From NCBI GenBank assembly GCA_024509875.1, contig JAMPIV010018783.1, forward strand, positions 248,001 to 312,000: a stretch of 64,000 nucleotides of DNA, written 5' to 3'. The notes beneath the pieces were generated by a model, which saw nothing but the letters and a program-made list of their open reading frames with translations, searched no databases and was not told the DNA's origin. Position numbers and translations under genes: made by a program. Shown here one piece after another: positions 11,462 to 24,774 of the stretch (its first letter is position 1; every line of letters begins with the position of its first letter). Source of the stretch: Oreohelix idahoensis. Taxonomy: Eukaryota; Mollusca; Gastropoda; Stylommatophora; Oreohelicidae.

Positions 11462-12558
11462 GATTACCTGAAATACCAGATGTGATGATGGAAACGATTA
11501 AAGCTGAAACTCTCAAAGACAGCGTGCTTCAGAGGATGAAGTCGACCATTTTGGATGGGTGACCTAAAAGAAAGCCTGATGTACCAGCTGAGCTTATGCC
11601 TTATTTTGACATTCGTGACACTCTGACAACAGAACAAGACATAATACTTAAAGGGGAGCGTATTCTTATCCCAAAAGCACTGAGGCCTGAGATCAAGCAG
11701 AAGCTACACGCTGCTCATCTTGCATTTGACAGCATGATGCGCCGGGCCAGAAGTTGTCTGTTTTGGATCGGCATGACGGCTGAGATTCGACAGATAGCTG
11801 ACAGTTGTCCAGAATGTCAAGAAACGAAGGCAAGGAATACTAAAGAACCTTTAAACCAACACTCAAAAGGTTTATCACCCTGGGAGAAAGTTGGCACTGA
11901 CATCTTTATTATAGAAGGCCGATATTATTTAGTCCTGATTGACTACTTCTCCAACTTCATTGAAGTAGAATTTCTACCTACAATGACAGCACAGTTAGTC
12001 ATCAGGAAATTGAAGTCTCATTTTGCTCGTTATGGTGTCCCTAAAGTTATTGATTTGACCAAGGTACTCAGTTTACGTCTGCACAGTTCAGATCATTTAC
12101 TGCTAGATGGGGAATACTTCATGTTAAATCAGCACCAGGTCACCATAAAGCCAATGGATTAGCTGAATCTGCTGTGAAACTCATCAAGGGTATGATGAGA
12201 AAGACTGTTCAGGACAATACAGATGCATATGAGGCACTACTTGAACTTCGTAATACGCCAAGACAAGGGTTTGATCAAAGTCCAGCAGAAATACTGTTCA
12301 ACAGGAAACTGCGTACACTGATACCTTCTGCAGTGAAACCCGTTGCATCTCTCAGTAGAGTTATTGAAAGTAGAGGCAAGAGAGACAGATCAGTGAAGAA
12401 GTATTATGATAAAACTGCTCATGATCTGCCCAAGTTGTCTCACCAGCCAGTCTACTATCAAGACCCTGAACAACCAAACTGGCAACCTGGAAGGATTGAT
12501 AAGAGGCTCTCTGAAAGATCTTATCTCGTTGAAGGGGAGAATGGAGGTCAATATGTCA
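11462..12558 (+). pseudogene. Gypsy-1 integrase, frameshifted
   Basis: Integrase continuing pol. The HHCC zinc domain is visible as KLHAAHLAF...DSCPECQ, and the first catalytic Asp as VGTDIF. The second lies in DQGTQFTS, which is reached only after a frame change near 12050. The Glu lies in ANGLAESAVKLIKG. Two main frames carry it (11596-12162 and 12174 onward). The reading is then cut by a SINE at 12559. Sequence after the SINE (12819-13113) continues an acidic, proline-rich tail that ends KKPSWMNDFVHS, just before the polypurine tract. No envelope gene is present. Confidence 0.88.
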
Positions 12559-12803
12559 TCTTCTTCTTCTTCTTCGTTCGCCCTGAAAAGGACGGTGGTT
12601 GCGTTGTGTCTGTTTACAACGTAGCTGTGATATCTGCACCTTTCGGTCGACACATCCGACTTCTGCACGGCATTTTTTAGGACCGGGTTTGCCTTCCCAT
12701 TTCGATCCACACTCGCTCAGCCAGCCTGCACAGCTGCAGACTGTTTCCAGGACCACCACGTGGAGGTGGAGTGCGGTCTTGACCAGCTCTATTGCTGCGT
12801 CTT
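12559..12803 (-). mobile_element. SINE with (GAA)n tail, family S1, copy 1
   Basis: 245-bp insertion in the end of Gypsy-1 pol, minus orientation. A 15-bp target duplication GAGGTCAATATGTCA lies at 12544-12558 and 12804-12818. On its own strand it ends in a GAAGAA-type tail. The same family, longer at the 5' end, sits at 27519-27826. No convincing tRNA A/B boxes were found in either copy. The tail repeat is the same as that of LINE-A, which may be its mobilising partner. Confidence 0.88.
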
Positions 12804-13110
12804 GAGGTCAATATGTCAGAAACAGAATTCATCTAAGACCTAAAACAACACCTTTCACACCTGATCCCGAGGACCTGGAAATTGATGTCTCCTCTCCAGG
12901 TCTACCCGAGCAACAGGTTGTTTTGCCAGACATGGAGAACACTAGTGAAGTGAACATTTCCAATCCTCCAGAAGTTGATCCTTCAACTCCAACTACTTCT
13001 AGTCCTGGGAAAGCTGGCAAAGAACAGGAACATTCTCTCCTACCATCTTGCTCTAAGAGACCTCAAAGAGATCGCAAGAAACCCTCTTGGATGAATGACT
13101 TTGTTCACTC

Positions 13111-13125
13111 ATAAAGAAGGGGGGA
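13111..13125 (+). promoter_or_regulatory. Gypsy-1 polypurine tract
   Basis: ATAAAGAAGGGGGGA lies directly before the 3' LTR, the expected position for the plus-strand primer. Confidence 0.85.
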
Positions 13126-13340
13126 TGTTGATGTATATACGTTTCCATGCTGATACTTTGTTTTTCCGACTAGAGTTACTTGCCCTTATGGGAACTCTTC
13201 TGCTTACCTACTTCTTCCTACTTCCTGTTTCTAAGATGTTCGATTAAACATGTCGTTATGTATTCAGTGTGTTCGCCTTCGTGATTATGTTTCGTGATGT
13301 GAGAATATATGACAGCCAGCCACGTCTCATTATATCTTAC

Positions 13341-16300
13341 TTACCTACTTAGTCGTTCCCCTTCTACCGTGAGGTGTAGAGGTTTGGAAGAGAGAGCGCC
13401 AGACCATTCTATCAGCTGTCTTCTTCCTGGCCTGGTTCCATTCTAGTCCTCGGTCCTTCAAAGATTGTCTAATGTTGTCCTCCCAGCGGACTCTGGGTCG
13501 TCCTGGAGGTCTGGATCCCTGGCTCTTTGTTTCCCATGCTTGTCGTGGTAGCCGATCTTCTCCCATTCTGCAGACATGGCCAAACCATCTTAGTTGGGAC
13601 TGTTCTATTTGGGTCTGCAGCGGATGGGATTTTAGGCCTTGACGGATCGTCTGGTTGCGGACCATGTCTCTTCTTGTTACTTCAACCACTTTCCTCAGAT
13701 ACCTCATTTCTGAGGTTTGGATCTGGCTTTTGTGGGTTGTAGTCACTGCCCACGACTCGCATCCATATGTCAAGACTGGGACATAGGTGGAGCGGTATAC
13801 AGCCATCTTCGTTTTCTTACCAACTTCTTTCTTGCTGAGGAATCCACGATTTATGGCCTGAAAAAGTCTCCCAGCCGCTGCTTTTCGAGTGGCCAACTCT
13901 TCTTTGATGCCTCCCTTTCGGTCTATAATAGCTCCGAGATATTTAAAGTGGTCGACCTGCTCCAGGACCTGTTCTCCCAACTTAATCTGATGTTTTCTTT
14001 CTTCTCGTGATATCACCATGGATTTTGTTTTAGAGCTGCTTATGACCATCCCTCTCTTCTCCAGCTCTTCCTTCCAGACTTGCAGGTTGGATTGGAGATG
14101 TGCCTCTGATTTAGCAATCAGGGCAACATCATCAGCAAATGCCAGCTCCGAAATATAGACCTGTCTCATCTTCCAGTACCCCACTGAATACTTTCTTGTT
14201 CTCTCCTTACATGCCTTGATGACATCGTCCATAAGGAGTATGAAGAGGTAAGGTGATAGGATATCACCTTGTCTTACACCAGTGGTGGTCCTGAAATCTT
14301 CTGACTTATGGTTTGCTGTCCTCACATAATTTCTGCAAGACTTGTAGAAGCTCTGTATAGCATGAATCAGAGGTGCTGGAATATTCTTCCTTGCCAAACA
14401 GTCCCAAAGTTTGCTTCAGGGGACCCTGTCAAACGCCTTTTCCAGATCTATGAAACAAAGATGGATCTCACTCTTATACTCAAGAGCCTTTTCACTCAGC
14501 TGTCTGAGTGTGAAGATTAGGTCTTGAGTACTTCGGTTTGCTCGGAATCCGCACTGGACCTCATCCAATTGTGGCTCAGCTAGGCGTCGGACGAGCACTA
14601 CTCTGAGCTTTACGCTAGAGACAATACCGTTACGCCTGCAGCCCTTGATGCTGTCAATAGTCTGCCAACTATGGAGGAGCTGGATGCCGAACCAACATTA
14701 GAGGAACTCAGTAAGGCCATTGATAGCTTGGCCTCTGGCAAAGCACCAGGCAGTGATGGGATTCCTCCTGATTTAATCAAATGCTGTAAGAGCACGCTAT
14801 TGCATCCCCTGCATAGGATGCTGTGCCAGTGCTGGGAAGAGACAACTATTCCTCAAGACATGCGAGATGCCAAGATTGTAACACTGTATAAAAATAAAGG
14901 AGACAGAAGTGATTGCAATAACTACAGAGGCATCTCTCTTCTTAGTATTGTTGGTAAGGTTTTTGCCAAAGTCATCTTAATGCGACTACACAAGTTAGCT
15001 GAGCGCATATATCCAGAGGCACAGTGTGGATTCCGAGCTGGCAGATCAACAACAGACATGATCTTCTCTCTCCGCCAGCTTCAGGAAAAATCAAGAGAGC
15101 AGAAAAGACCATTATATATCGCCTTTATAGACCTCACAAAAGCATTCGACCTGGTTAGTAGGGATGGACTCTTTAAAATCCTCCTGAAAATAGGCTGCCC
15201 TTCTAAAATGCTGGAAATGATAAAGTCATTCCATGACGACATGAAGGGAACAGTCCAATATGCTGGAAGCACGTCACAGCCCTTTGATATACGAAGTGGC
15301 GTTAAACAAGGCTGTGTTCTGGCTCCGACCCTCTTCGGAATCTTCTTTGCCTACTCTTGAAACATGCATTCAGAGATGCAACTGAAGGAATATGCCTTCA
15401 CACTAGGTCAGATGGCCGTCTGTTTAATCTTTCAAGGCTGAAGGCAAAAACAAAAATCAGAAGGGTCACTATAAGAGACTTGTTGTTCGCTGATGATGCT
15501 GCAGTCGTCACTCAAAGCCAACAGGAGCTTCAGAGCTTGATGAATCGCTTCACTAAAGCATGCAAGGACTTTGGCCTCACAATAAGTCTAAAGAAAACGA
15601 ATGTGCTGAGTCAGGATGTGGGTGCTACACCAGTTATCACTATCGATAACTATGAATTGGCAGTGGTGCACCACTTCACATACCTAGGGTCTACCATCAA
15701 TGACAAACTCTCACTGGATACAGAAATCGACAGCCGCATTGGCAAAGCTGCAGCTACCTTTGCCCGCCTCACTTCGCGTGTTTGGGGAAACTCTAAACTC
15801 ACAATGAAGACCAAAGCTGCGGTATATAATGCCTGCGTCACCAGCACACTCCTATATGGCAGCGAGACCTGGACGACCTATGCTAAGCAAGAAAGAAGGC
15901 TCAATACCTTCCATTTGCGGTGTCTACGTCGCATCCTCGGCATCTCGTGGAAAGATAAAGTGACAAATGTCGAGGTGTTGTCACGTGCTGGCCTTCAAAG
16001 TATGTATACGCTGCTTAGACAGCGCAGACTTCGCTGGCTTGGCCATGTTCGCCGCATGGAAGATGGTCGCATCCCAAAAGATATCTTCTACGGACAATTA
16101 GCAGATGGCAAGAGAACAGTTGGGCGACCACAGCTGAGGTTCAAAGATGTGTGCAAGAGAGATATGAGGGCACTGGACATGGATCCAGCAACATGGGAGG
16201 ATGAAGCTGCCGATCGCACTAAGTGGCGATGCTATTTACGGCACCACCTCAGATTGGGCGAAGAGAGGCTCACACAAGAAGCAGAGGTGAGGAGAAAACG

Positions 16301-16447
16301 TCGTAAAGAGCACCAGGAAAATAAGCAGCTGAGGGCTGCCACCTCAGGGGCGCATTCCCATAGTCAGTTATGACTGAAGGGGCTATTATTATAGGCGTCG
16401 GAGTCTCTGCTCTAGGATTCTAGAGTAGATTTTACCAGGGACACTGA
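13341..16447 (-). mobile_element. LINE-B, 5'-truncated RTE-like LINE, interrupted by LINE-C
   Basis: Inserted in the Gypsy-1 3' LTR with a 15-bp duplication CTCATTATATCTTAC (13326-13340, 16448-16462). The minus-strand frame at 13345-14397 carries RT (VRQGDILSPYLF, AFADDVALIAKS, YGCESWAV) and the C-terminal GRPRVRWEDNIR region. It ends with a TAAG-type tail. A stop (P-TGA-SKLWDCLARK, around 14413) interrupts it, probably a former CGA. The coding continues to 14591, then resumes at 16403 after LINE-C. About 1.3 kb in total; the endonuclease is missing. Other copies lie at 28485-28970 and 49456-49706. Confidence 0.9.
14592..16391 (+). mobile_element. LINE-C, 5'-truncated RTE-like LINE
   Basis: Inserted in LINE-B with a 10-11 bp duplication TAGGCGTCGGA (14581-14591, 16392-16402). 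RT frames 14593-15360 and 15357-16373 are separated by one frameshift after LAPTLFGIFFA. Motifs: GKAPGSDGIPPDL, CGFRAGRSTTD, FIDLTKAFD, VKQGCVLAPTLF, FADDAAVV, YGSETWTTY, GKRTVGRPQLRFKDV. The 3' end after the stop is short and ends (ATT)n. The endonuclease is absent because of 5' truncation. A nearly identical fragment lies at 21421-21967, so the family has been active recently. Confidence 0.92.
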
Positions 16448-16495
16448 CTCATTATATCTTACAATATTTACTACACACGACGGTAAATATCAACA

Positions 16496-18735
<2,240 letters not shown>

Positions 18736-18771
18736 CGGTATATAATTTGATGATTTTCAGTTTTGAATTTG

Positions 18772-18919
18772 TGAAGACGGCGCTATAAGTGGGAAGATAA
18801 CACCAAACTATAGTCAGGAAAGAATATATCAGAGTGCATCATCAAGACAAGAGACAGAAAACGTTGGAGACCCATTGCAGCCGATCTTCGATGTGAAGAT
18901 GGCACCTGATGAAGATGAT
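18772..18919 (+). mobile_element. LINE-D 3' end fragment
   Basis: Matches the 3' terminal part of LINE-D (minus strand, 60327-60480), including the stretch for QETENVGDPLQP and the terminal (GAT)n-like tail GATGAAGATGAT. 5' truncated. Confidence 0.75.
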
Positions 18920-19679
18920 CCAGCTTTATTGGCCTCGTTATGTGCATTTTATTCTCTTCTATGCCAACGTGTGACGGTATTTAAACAGAACAATCCCTGG
19001 TATAGAAATATGAGTATTCAGATATATTTCCTGCGCTGTATCCGGTGTGCTATCCTCTATGACTTTGCATCGCAAAATACAGAAAATAGCCATGTTTGTT
19101 TTGTTTATCGTGTTTTCTTTTTTTTTTTTTAAAACATTCTACCGGAAGTTAATCTTGTTGACAACGGGACAGCTTAAACTTTGTGGAGGAGTGATACAAA
19201 TCGGAGATAAACTCATGTAGTCTGGTTTTCAAATTTGGCATTTTAAATACAAATACACAGGCAAGAAAATTATTGATCTCTATATTTGCTGTATTTATTA
19301 GTTCATAAGATCACTGATCGACATTTTCGCGGTTATAGCCTACTTTTACTGACTGTCTGATGCTTTAGCCTAGGCCTTTATATGCTTGTTGATTTTTACA
19401 AGTTCATGTCCTAGAATCTGTAATCAAAGAGTGCAATGCGTATGGCGAGTATGCATATTTGTTTGTTTTTTTACACTTTTGACAGGACCTTATATTATTG
19501 TCTTTTTTTAAAATTTTTTTTTGTTTTTAGACCACATCAAATATAGAAACTAGCTCATAGCTTTCAAAACGGTTCTTTTTTATTATAGATAACCTGACAT
19601 TTTAATTAACCATTCCCCACATGCAGTTTTCCTATTAAAATGTATGTAGGCTAACCAACAGTGAAACAGTTCCTCCAGC
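18920..19679. other. AT-rich spacer, no gene seen
   Basis: No coding or RNA signal recognised; several T/A homopolymer tracts. Confidence 0.55.
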
Positions 19680-19853
19680 CAGTGGCATCTTAAGGGGGTG
19701 CAAGGTAGAGGTTGGCTGTGGGTGACAGCCAGGAGGGGGGTGCCGTCGGACACTATTATGACACAAGTGTACTGTTAAAACAATCTACTTGCAAGCACAA
19801 TATATTTTTCTGTATGTTTTATGAGGGTGTCAAATAGTTTAAGTACGCCCCTG
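19680..19853. mobile_element. hAT-type MITE
   Basis: 174 bp with ends CAGTGGCATCTTAAG and (reversed) CAGGGGCGTACTTAA, i.e. imperfect inverted repeats. They are flanked by 8-bp near-duplications CCTCCAGC / CCACCAGC (7 of 8). CAGNGGC ends and 8-bp target sites are characteristic of hAT. It has no coding capacity. Confidence 0.6.
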
Positions 19854-20051
19854 CCACCAGCTTTTCGGGAAAATACGGAAATGACGTGCATTGCATTGTG
19901 GAGCTAAATTAAAAACCAATTAAAAGAACACGCATACCTTTCAATTTTTCATGGTGCAATGGCCATCGCCCATAAGTCTTGACTACAGTTACGAGATAAT
20001 AGAGAGATGGTGCAGTCAGAAGAAAAAAAAGTTACTCTTTATCCATATCTA

Positions 20052-21420
20052 TAATAATAAAGACAGTATTATTGTAAAGTTACAGAAGAAAGGTGATCTA
20101 TCAGACTGTAATAACTGGCGTGGTATATCTCTATTATCAGTACCTGGAAAATTATTATGTTGCATGATGTTAGAAAGACTTAAATTGCATGCTGACGAAA
20201 AGATCAGAGAAGAACAAGCGGGTTTCAGGCCGAAACGATCATGTATTGATCAAATATTCACACTAAGAACAATTATAGAAGAATCAGTGGAAAGGCAATC
20301 GCCACTTATTATCACCTTCGTCGATTTTCAAAAAGCCTTTGATAGTCTACACCGCCCATCATTGTGGAAGATACTTACAATCTATGGTTTTCCAACAAAA
20401 TATGTGAATATAATCAAAGCGCTATATGACAATGCAAGATGTTGTGTTAGAACAAATAAAGGGAATACAGAATGGTTTACAGTAGAAACAGGGGTGAAAC
20501 AAGGCTGTATTATGTCACCACTACTTTTTGGAATAGCTATTGATTGGGTTATGAGAAACTATACCCACAATGAACAATTGGGTATAAAATGGACAAATGG
20601 AAAATTCCTGGGGGACCTGGATTTCGCAGATGATGTAGCATTCTTAAGTTCAACACCAAGACAATCCCAAGAAGCAATAAATAATTTGTGTCATCTCTCG
20701 GTTAAAATTGGTCTCCAAATAAATGCCTCTAAAACTAAAGCTATGAACTTTTCTAACGAGACCTTTGATATCATCTTGAACGGGGAAAAACTACAGAAAG
20801 TTGAAAGTTTCAATTATTTAGGCAGTAAAATGACTCAGGATGGTGACACAACAAGAGAAATCCATACTAGAATTGCTTTGGCAGCTAGCGCCTTCAATAG
20901 ATTATCTAACATTTGGAAATTACGATCATTGAATATACATACCAAGCTTCGTCTGTTTAATTCAAATGTTATCTCAGTGTTAACATACGGCTGTGAGAGT
21001 TGGAAAATAACAAAATCATTGGAGAACAAGCTGAATACATTCGAGAACAAATGTCTTAGAAAACTCATGAACATCAGTTGGAAAGAATTCAAGACTAATC
21101 GACAAATAAGAGAAGACTCTAGGCAGAAATATGTCTCCGACTATATAAGGAAAAGACGATGGTCATATATCGGTCATGTCCTACGAATGCAAAACAACAG
21201 AATACCACTACAGGCGCTCACTTGGGTTCCTGAGGGTAAGCGGAAAAAAGGAAGACCAAAAGAAACACTCAGAAGAACAATAATAAGAGAAGGAAGAACG
21301 TTGGGCCTAAATAATGTGCAAGAGCTAAGAGGAGTGGCGTCACAACGAACAACCTGGAGAGCACTGGTTTCTGCCTTATGCGCCGTGTTTGGCGCTTAAA
21401 GAATTTATTATTATTATTAT
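20052..21420 (+). mobile_element. LINE-E, 5'-truncated RTE-like LINE with open RT frame
   Basis: Open from before the insertion border to the natural stop at 21399. It encodes RT without frame damage: KKGDLSDCNNWRGISLL, EQAGFRPKRSC, FVDFQKAFDS, VKQGCIMSPLLF, DFADDVAFL, YLGSKMTQDG, YGCESWKI, GKRKKGRPKETLRRT. The endonuclease is missing by truncation. The 3' end is an (ATT)n tail. A 12-bp duplication TATCCATATCTA lies at 20040-20051 and again at 21968-21979, beyond the adjacent LINE-C fragment. LINE-C therefore probably inserted into the LINE-E tail afterwards. Amino acids before IIVKLQKKG are host sequence, not element. Confidence 0.9.
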
Positions 21421-21967
21421 AATAATAATAATAATAGCCCCTTCAGTCATAACTGACTATGGGAATGCGCCCCTGAGGTGGCAGCCCTCAGCTGCTTATT
21501 TTCCTGGTGCTCCTGTCGACGTTTTCTCCTCACCTCTGCTTCTTGTGTGAGCCTCTCTTCGCCCAATCTGAGGTGGCGTCGTAAATAGCATCGCCACTTA
21601 GTGCGATCGGCAGCTTCATCCTCCCATGTTGCTGGATCCATGTCCAGCGCCCTCATATCTCTCTTGCACACATCTTTGAACCTCAGCTGTGGTCGCCCAA
21701 CTGTTCTCTTGCCATCTGCTAATTGTCCGTAGAAGATATTTTTTGGGATGCGACCATCTTCCATGCGGCGAACATGGCCAAGCCAGCAAAGTCTGCGCTG
21801 TCTAAGCAGCGTATACATACTTTGAAGGCCAGCACGTGACAACACCTCAACATTTGTCACTTTATCTTTCCACGAGATGCCGAGGATGCGGCGTAGACAC
21901 CGCAAATGGAAGGTATTGAGCCTTCTTTCTTGCTTAGCATAGGTCGTCCAGGTCTCGCTGCCATATA
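21421..21967 (-). mobile_element. LINE-C 3' fragment, second copy
   Basis: Minus-strand fragment nearly identical to the end of LINE-C (YGSETWTTYAKQERRLN to the terminal SGAHSHSQL). It starts at the YGSETW codons, so it is strongly 5' truncated. Its (AAT)n tail abuts the (ATT)n tail of LINE-E, tail to tail. Confidence 0.92.
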
Positions 21968-21979
21968 TATCCATATCTA

Positions 21980-22402
21980 CAAAGTTACAAAGATCCAGTA
22001 AAGTCAGAATGGAATGGAAAGGAATGAAATGAGCACAGGGGAAATAATGCTGTCACCAGGGCATGCAGCAGACGGAGCGAACCATAATTCATTCTCTGCA
22101 TTTTTTGGCCAGTTACTTGCTCTTTTTTTCATAATAAAAGACACTTGTAGGAACAACAAAATGTATCAACAATGGTAGGAGCTTTAGTAGATGTGTGCTG
22201 TTGTTCCTACCAGTTTGAAGATGATGCCGATTGATTAACAGGAATCGTAATTTTTTAGTTAGTGAAGAAAGTATCCTGTTCAACTCCTCATGGGTTATAA
22301 TTGAGATATATGTATAATTTTAGATTGAAGTATTGAATCTAAAATTATAGAATGCTTCAATTTTAAAATGCTATATAGAACCAATCCTTATACAGAAATG
22401 AG
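21980..22402. other. Spacer with two perfect hairpins
   Basis: No gene seen. 22149-22220 has GTAGGAACAACA paired with TGTTGTTCCTAC around a loop of about 45 nt. 22311-22348 has ATAATTTTAGATT paired with AATCTAAAATTAT around a short loop. These may be remnants of inverted-repeat elements. Confidence 0.5.
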
Positions 22403-22545
22403 TCATGGAAATTAATAAACAAGTCGGAAAAGCACCAGAGGCCACAAAGATGTGGTTTTACAGAAGAATGTTAAAAATACCATGGGCAGCTAAAAAGAGT
22501 AATAAGGATGTCCTGAAAGAGGCCAATGCTAATAATGCAGCAAAT
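22403..22545 (+). pseudogene. LINE RT C-terminal fragment, unassigned family
   Basis: Translates as INKQVGKAPEATKMWFYRRM followed by LKIPWAAKKSNKDVLKEANA. This is the post-RT motif (ATKMWFYRRML-IPW) of RTE/CR1-like elements. Only about 45 codons remain. Confidence 0.65.
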
Positions 22546-22546
22546 G

Positions 22547-23557
22547 TCAAAGTGTATGAATGCTAATTGTTCCTGTTGCGCGGATGCGTCCTCTCATACA
22601 TCCATCCCTGCTGGTCTTACGTTTGATGCTGAATTCCAGCAATCTTAGCCTTGATGATTCATCGATTGCAGTGTCATTCTCTAATAGACGAACATGAATC
22701 ACCCTCAGTATTTCTTCCTTATCCATGGCCAATGCACCATTTATGGGTGCTTTTGAAGCTAGTCTGTCAGCTCTTTCATTGCCACGTACCCCGGCATGAG
22801 CAGGACAGTAGATCCATATCAGTTCTTGAAGATTCGATGCTTCTATGGAGGTTTTCCATTCATGTCGAAGCCAACCATTTTGGACCTTTCGAAGCATGGA
22901 TTTGGACCAAGTTCTGCATTCTCTACCAAGGCTGATGATGACTTGCTGGTAGTTCATCCAGCTCTCATTTAACTTACTCCACTCTTCTCCCTTGAATATA
23001 CTTTCAACTGGGGTCACCTGTCTAATAGTCTCCTCTGCCTGCGCCATCCATGACATCCCCCTCTTTATTCTCGCTCCTTTGATGTCAGCTATGTTCCCAT
23101 ACAGGGGATGCCTTTTGTCTGTGGTTACACGCATATACGCTTTTACCTGGGCCATCGTGTATCTGGATCTAATTGACAGCAATCCAAGCATGTGCCGCAT
23201 CATCACAATAGGGGTATCTTGCGTGCAGCCCAAGATTATACGCATCCCTTCGTTTTGAATGCGTTCCAGTTGTTCACACTGTGATATTGACAGCGTGAGT
23301 ATTCCCAGGCAATACTCGATTACAGACAAGACCAGCTGATGATACAAGAGAAACAGTAGTCTCTGCTCCAGGTGCACTGCAGCCATTGTTTTTAGGGCTG
23401 CCAGACATCTCTTGCTCTTCTGTATGATGTGATCAACATGGGGCTTATATGATAGCCCACGATCGAATGTTACTCCAAGGTATTTCAAATTGTTCTGCCT
23501 TTCATACTTGTGAATATCTAATATTAGGACTCCCTGTTGTTCAGATATGACTAACAA
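22547..23557 (-). pseudogene. LINE-F: RT C-terminal part and RNase H of an I-type LINE
   Basis: A 336-codon open minus frame. It starts within the RT thumb (NNLKYLGVTFDRGLSYKPHV, IIQKSKRCLAALKTMAA), passes a connection region, and ends with an RNase H domain (LIWIYCPAHAGVRGNERADR, catalytic Asp in GNERAD). RNase H after RT marks the I/Nimb/Tad group rather than RTE. Upstream RT and endonuclease are missing through 5' truncation. A 3' fragment of the same family lies at 35985-36170. Confidence 0.85.
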
Positions 23558-23611
23558 ATAGAAAACACGTAAGCTTGATCAAGGTGTTGGTTTTATTCAA
23601 ATTTATTCAAA

Positions 23612-23802
23612 CCTCTGAGTGGCAGAGTGATTAGAACACTTTCTTTTTATGGCAAAGGGACTAGGTTCAAAATCAGATCTTAAATCTCCTTTACACTTTA
23701 AGGGGGTGTGGGCCACTTGGATCATGACTCCCAGGTGTCAGCCTTCTGTTGTGTCTTCCAGCCTGTACTTTGCCAGTCACCAACTAAGGATCTAAGAAGA
23801 AG
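23612..23802 (+). mobile_element. tRNA-SINE with LINE-A-like tail
   Basis: The head has tRNA-like boxes: TGGCAGAGTGATTAGAACAC (A-box region) and GGTTCAAAATC (B-box-like), in the order of a pol III promoter. The 3' end CAACTAAGGATCTAAGAAGAAG resembles the 3' end of LINE-A on its own strand (CGGCTAAGGATCAAAGAAGAAG). The copy is diverged and no target duplication was found. Confidence 0.55.
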
Positions 23803-24149
23803 CAAGGCATCAAGGAAAAGAGCTAGTCACACACCCTCCCCCCTTCCCAGCCTTTACATAAAGCTGAGACCTAGTTTATGTAACATCTCTAACACTTTAC
23901 TCCTGTACTATGGGACTTCCTTTACTTTGTTGTTCATTCATTTCAGGAGGACTTGCTGAGATCACAGACTGGTGAATTATGAATAACTGCCAACACAGAA
24001 AAGTTCTGCTGTCTTTCTATAACAGTAAGAGAAGTTATTTGTTTTTGCCTTTGTTGTGTGAGAGTATAACTTGTGAATACTCAACATTTTATCTTACATC
24101 AGTACCCTTTTGCTCCCTCAGGAACATAGGCCTTCAACAAATGCATGCC
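23803..24149. other. Spacer, no gene seen
   Basis: No recognisable feature; frames that run from here into the minisatellites are artefacts. Confidence 0.5.
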
Positions 24150-24221
24150 AAGCCTTCCTTTTTTCTTCTTCGTTTGCTGTCAGATAACCACATCTGTCTC
24201 TCTTGCTGGCAGTCCATCTCA

Positions 24222-24690
24222 GGTTTCTCTCATCACCATACAGTTTCTCTCATCACCATACAGTTTCTCTCATCACCATACAGTTTCTCTCGTCACCTTA
24301 CAGTTTCTCTCATCACCATACAGTTTATCTCATCACCATACAGTTTATCTCATCACCATACAGTTTCTCTCATCACCATACAGTTTCTCTCATCACCATA
24401 CAGTTTCTCTCATCACCATACAGTTTCTCTCATCACCATACAGTTTATCTCATCACCATACAGTTTCTCTCGTCACCATACAGTTTCTCTCATCACCATA
24501 CAGTTTATCTCATCACCATACAGTTTCTCTCGTCACCATACAGTTTCTCTCGTCACCAAACAGTTTCTCTCATCACCATACAGTTTATCTTGTCACCACA
24601 CAGTTTCTCTCATCACCATACAGTTTCTCTCATCACCATACAGTTTATCTCATCACCATACAGTTTATCTCATCACCATACAGTTTCTCT
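24222..24690. repeat. 20-bp minisatellite, about 23 units
   Basis: Period exactly 20 bp (CAGTTTCTCTCATCACCATA on plus), with a TTTCTCT/TTTATCT polymorphism and a few CG or TG changes. The minus-strand unit matches the coding sequence for REKLYGDE of LINE-H at the array edge. Because 20 is not a multiple of three, the frames across it are not constrained coding. Confidence 0.95.
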
Positions 24691-24774
24691 CTCAGCTGGG
24701 TTGGAGAAGACCACACTGCCACACTGCTGCTCTCATGGTGCTGACAGTTTTGGAGCACATGTTCTATTGTCTGT

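Larger units (their letters stand above)
8212..16495 (+). mobile_element. Ty3/gypsy element, Mag-like (Gypsy-1), with nested insertions
   Basis: Complete but dead LTR retrotransposon. The 5' LTR is 8212-8728 and the 3' LTR starts at 13126; both begin TGTTGAT and end ATCAACA. The 5-bp target duplication ATATG lies at 8207-8211 and 16496-16500. The order gag, protease, RT, RNase H, integrase is the normal Ty3/gypsy order. The double zinc knuckle at the gag end and the VADD form of the RT active site fit the Mag clade. The coding region has several frameshifts, one SINE insertion and in-frame stops. Excluding nested elements it is about 4.9 kb. Comparable LTR bases differ at only about five sites in some 248, so insertion was fairly recent. 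Confidence 0.93.
13126..16495 (+). repeat. Gypsy-1 3' LTR, split by LINE-B and LINE-C
   Basis: LTR sequence occupies 13126-13340 and 16463-16495. The two parts join colinearly with the 5' LTR once LINE-B and its 15-bp duplication are removed. Confidence 0.92.

Noticed and set aside
8862..13113. Endogenous retrovirus with envelope
   Set aside because: Neither LTR element has an env-like frame, signal peptide or membrane segment; both are plain Ty3/gypsy retrotransposons.
13126..13340. Separate solo LTR at 13.1 kb
   Set aside because: It is the left part of the Gypsy-1 3' LTR; the rest lies at 16463-16495 beyond LINE-B.
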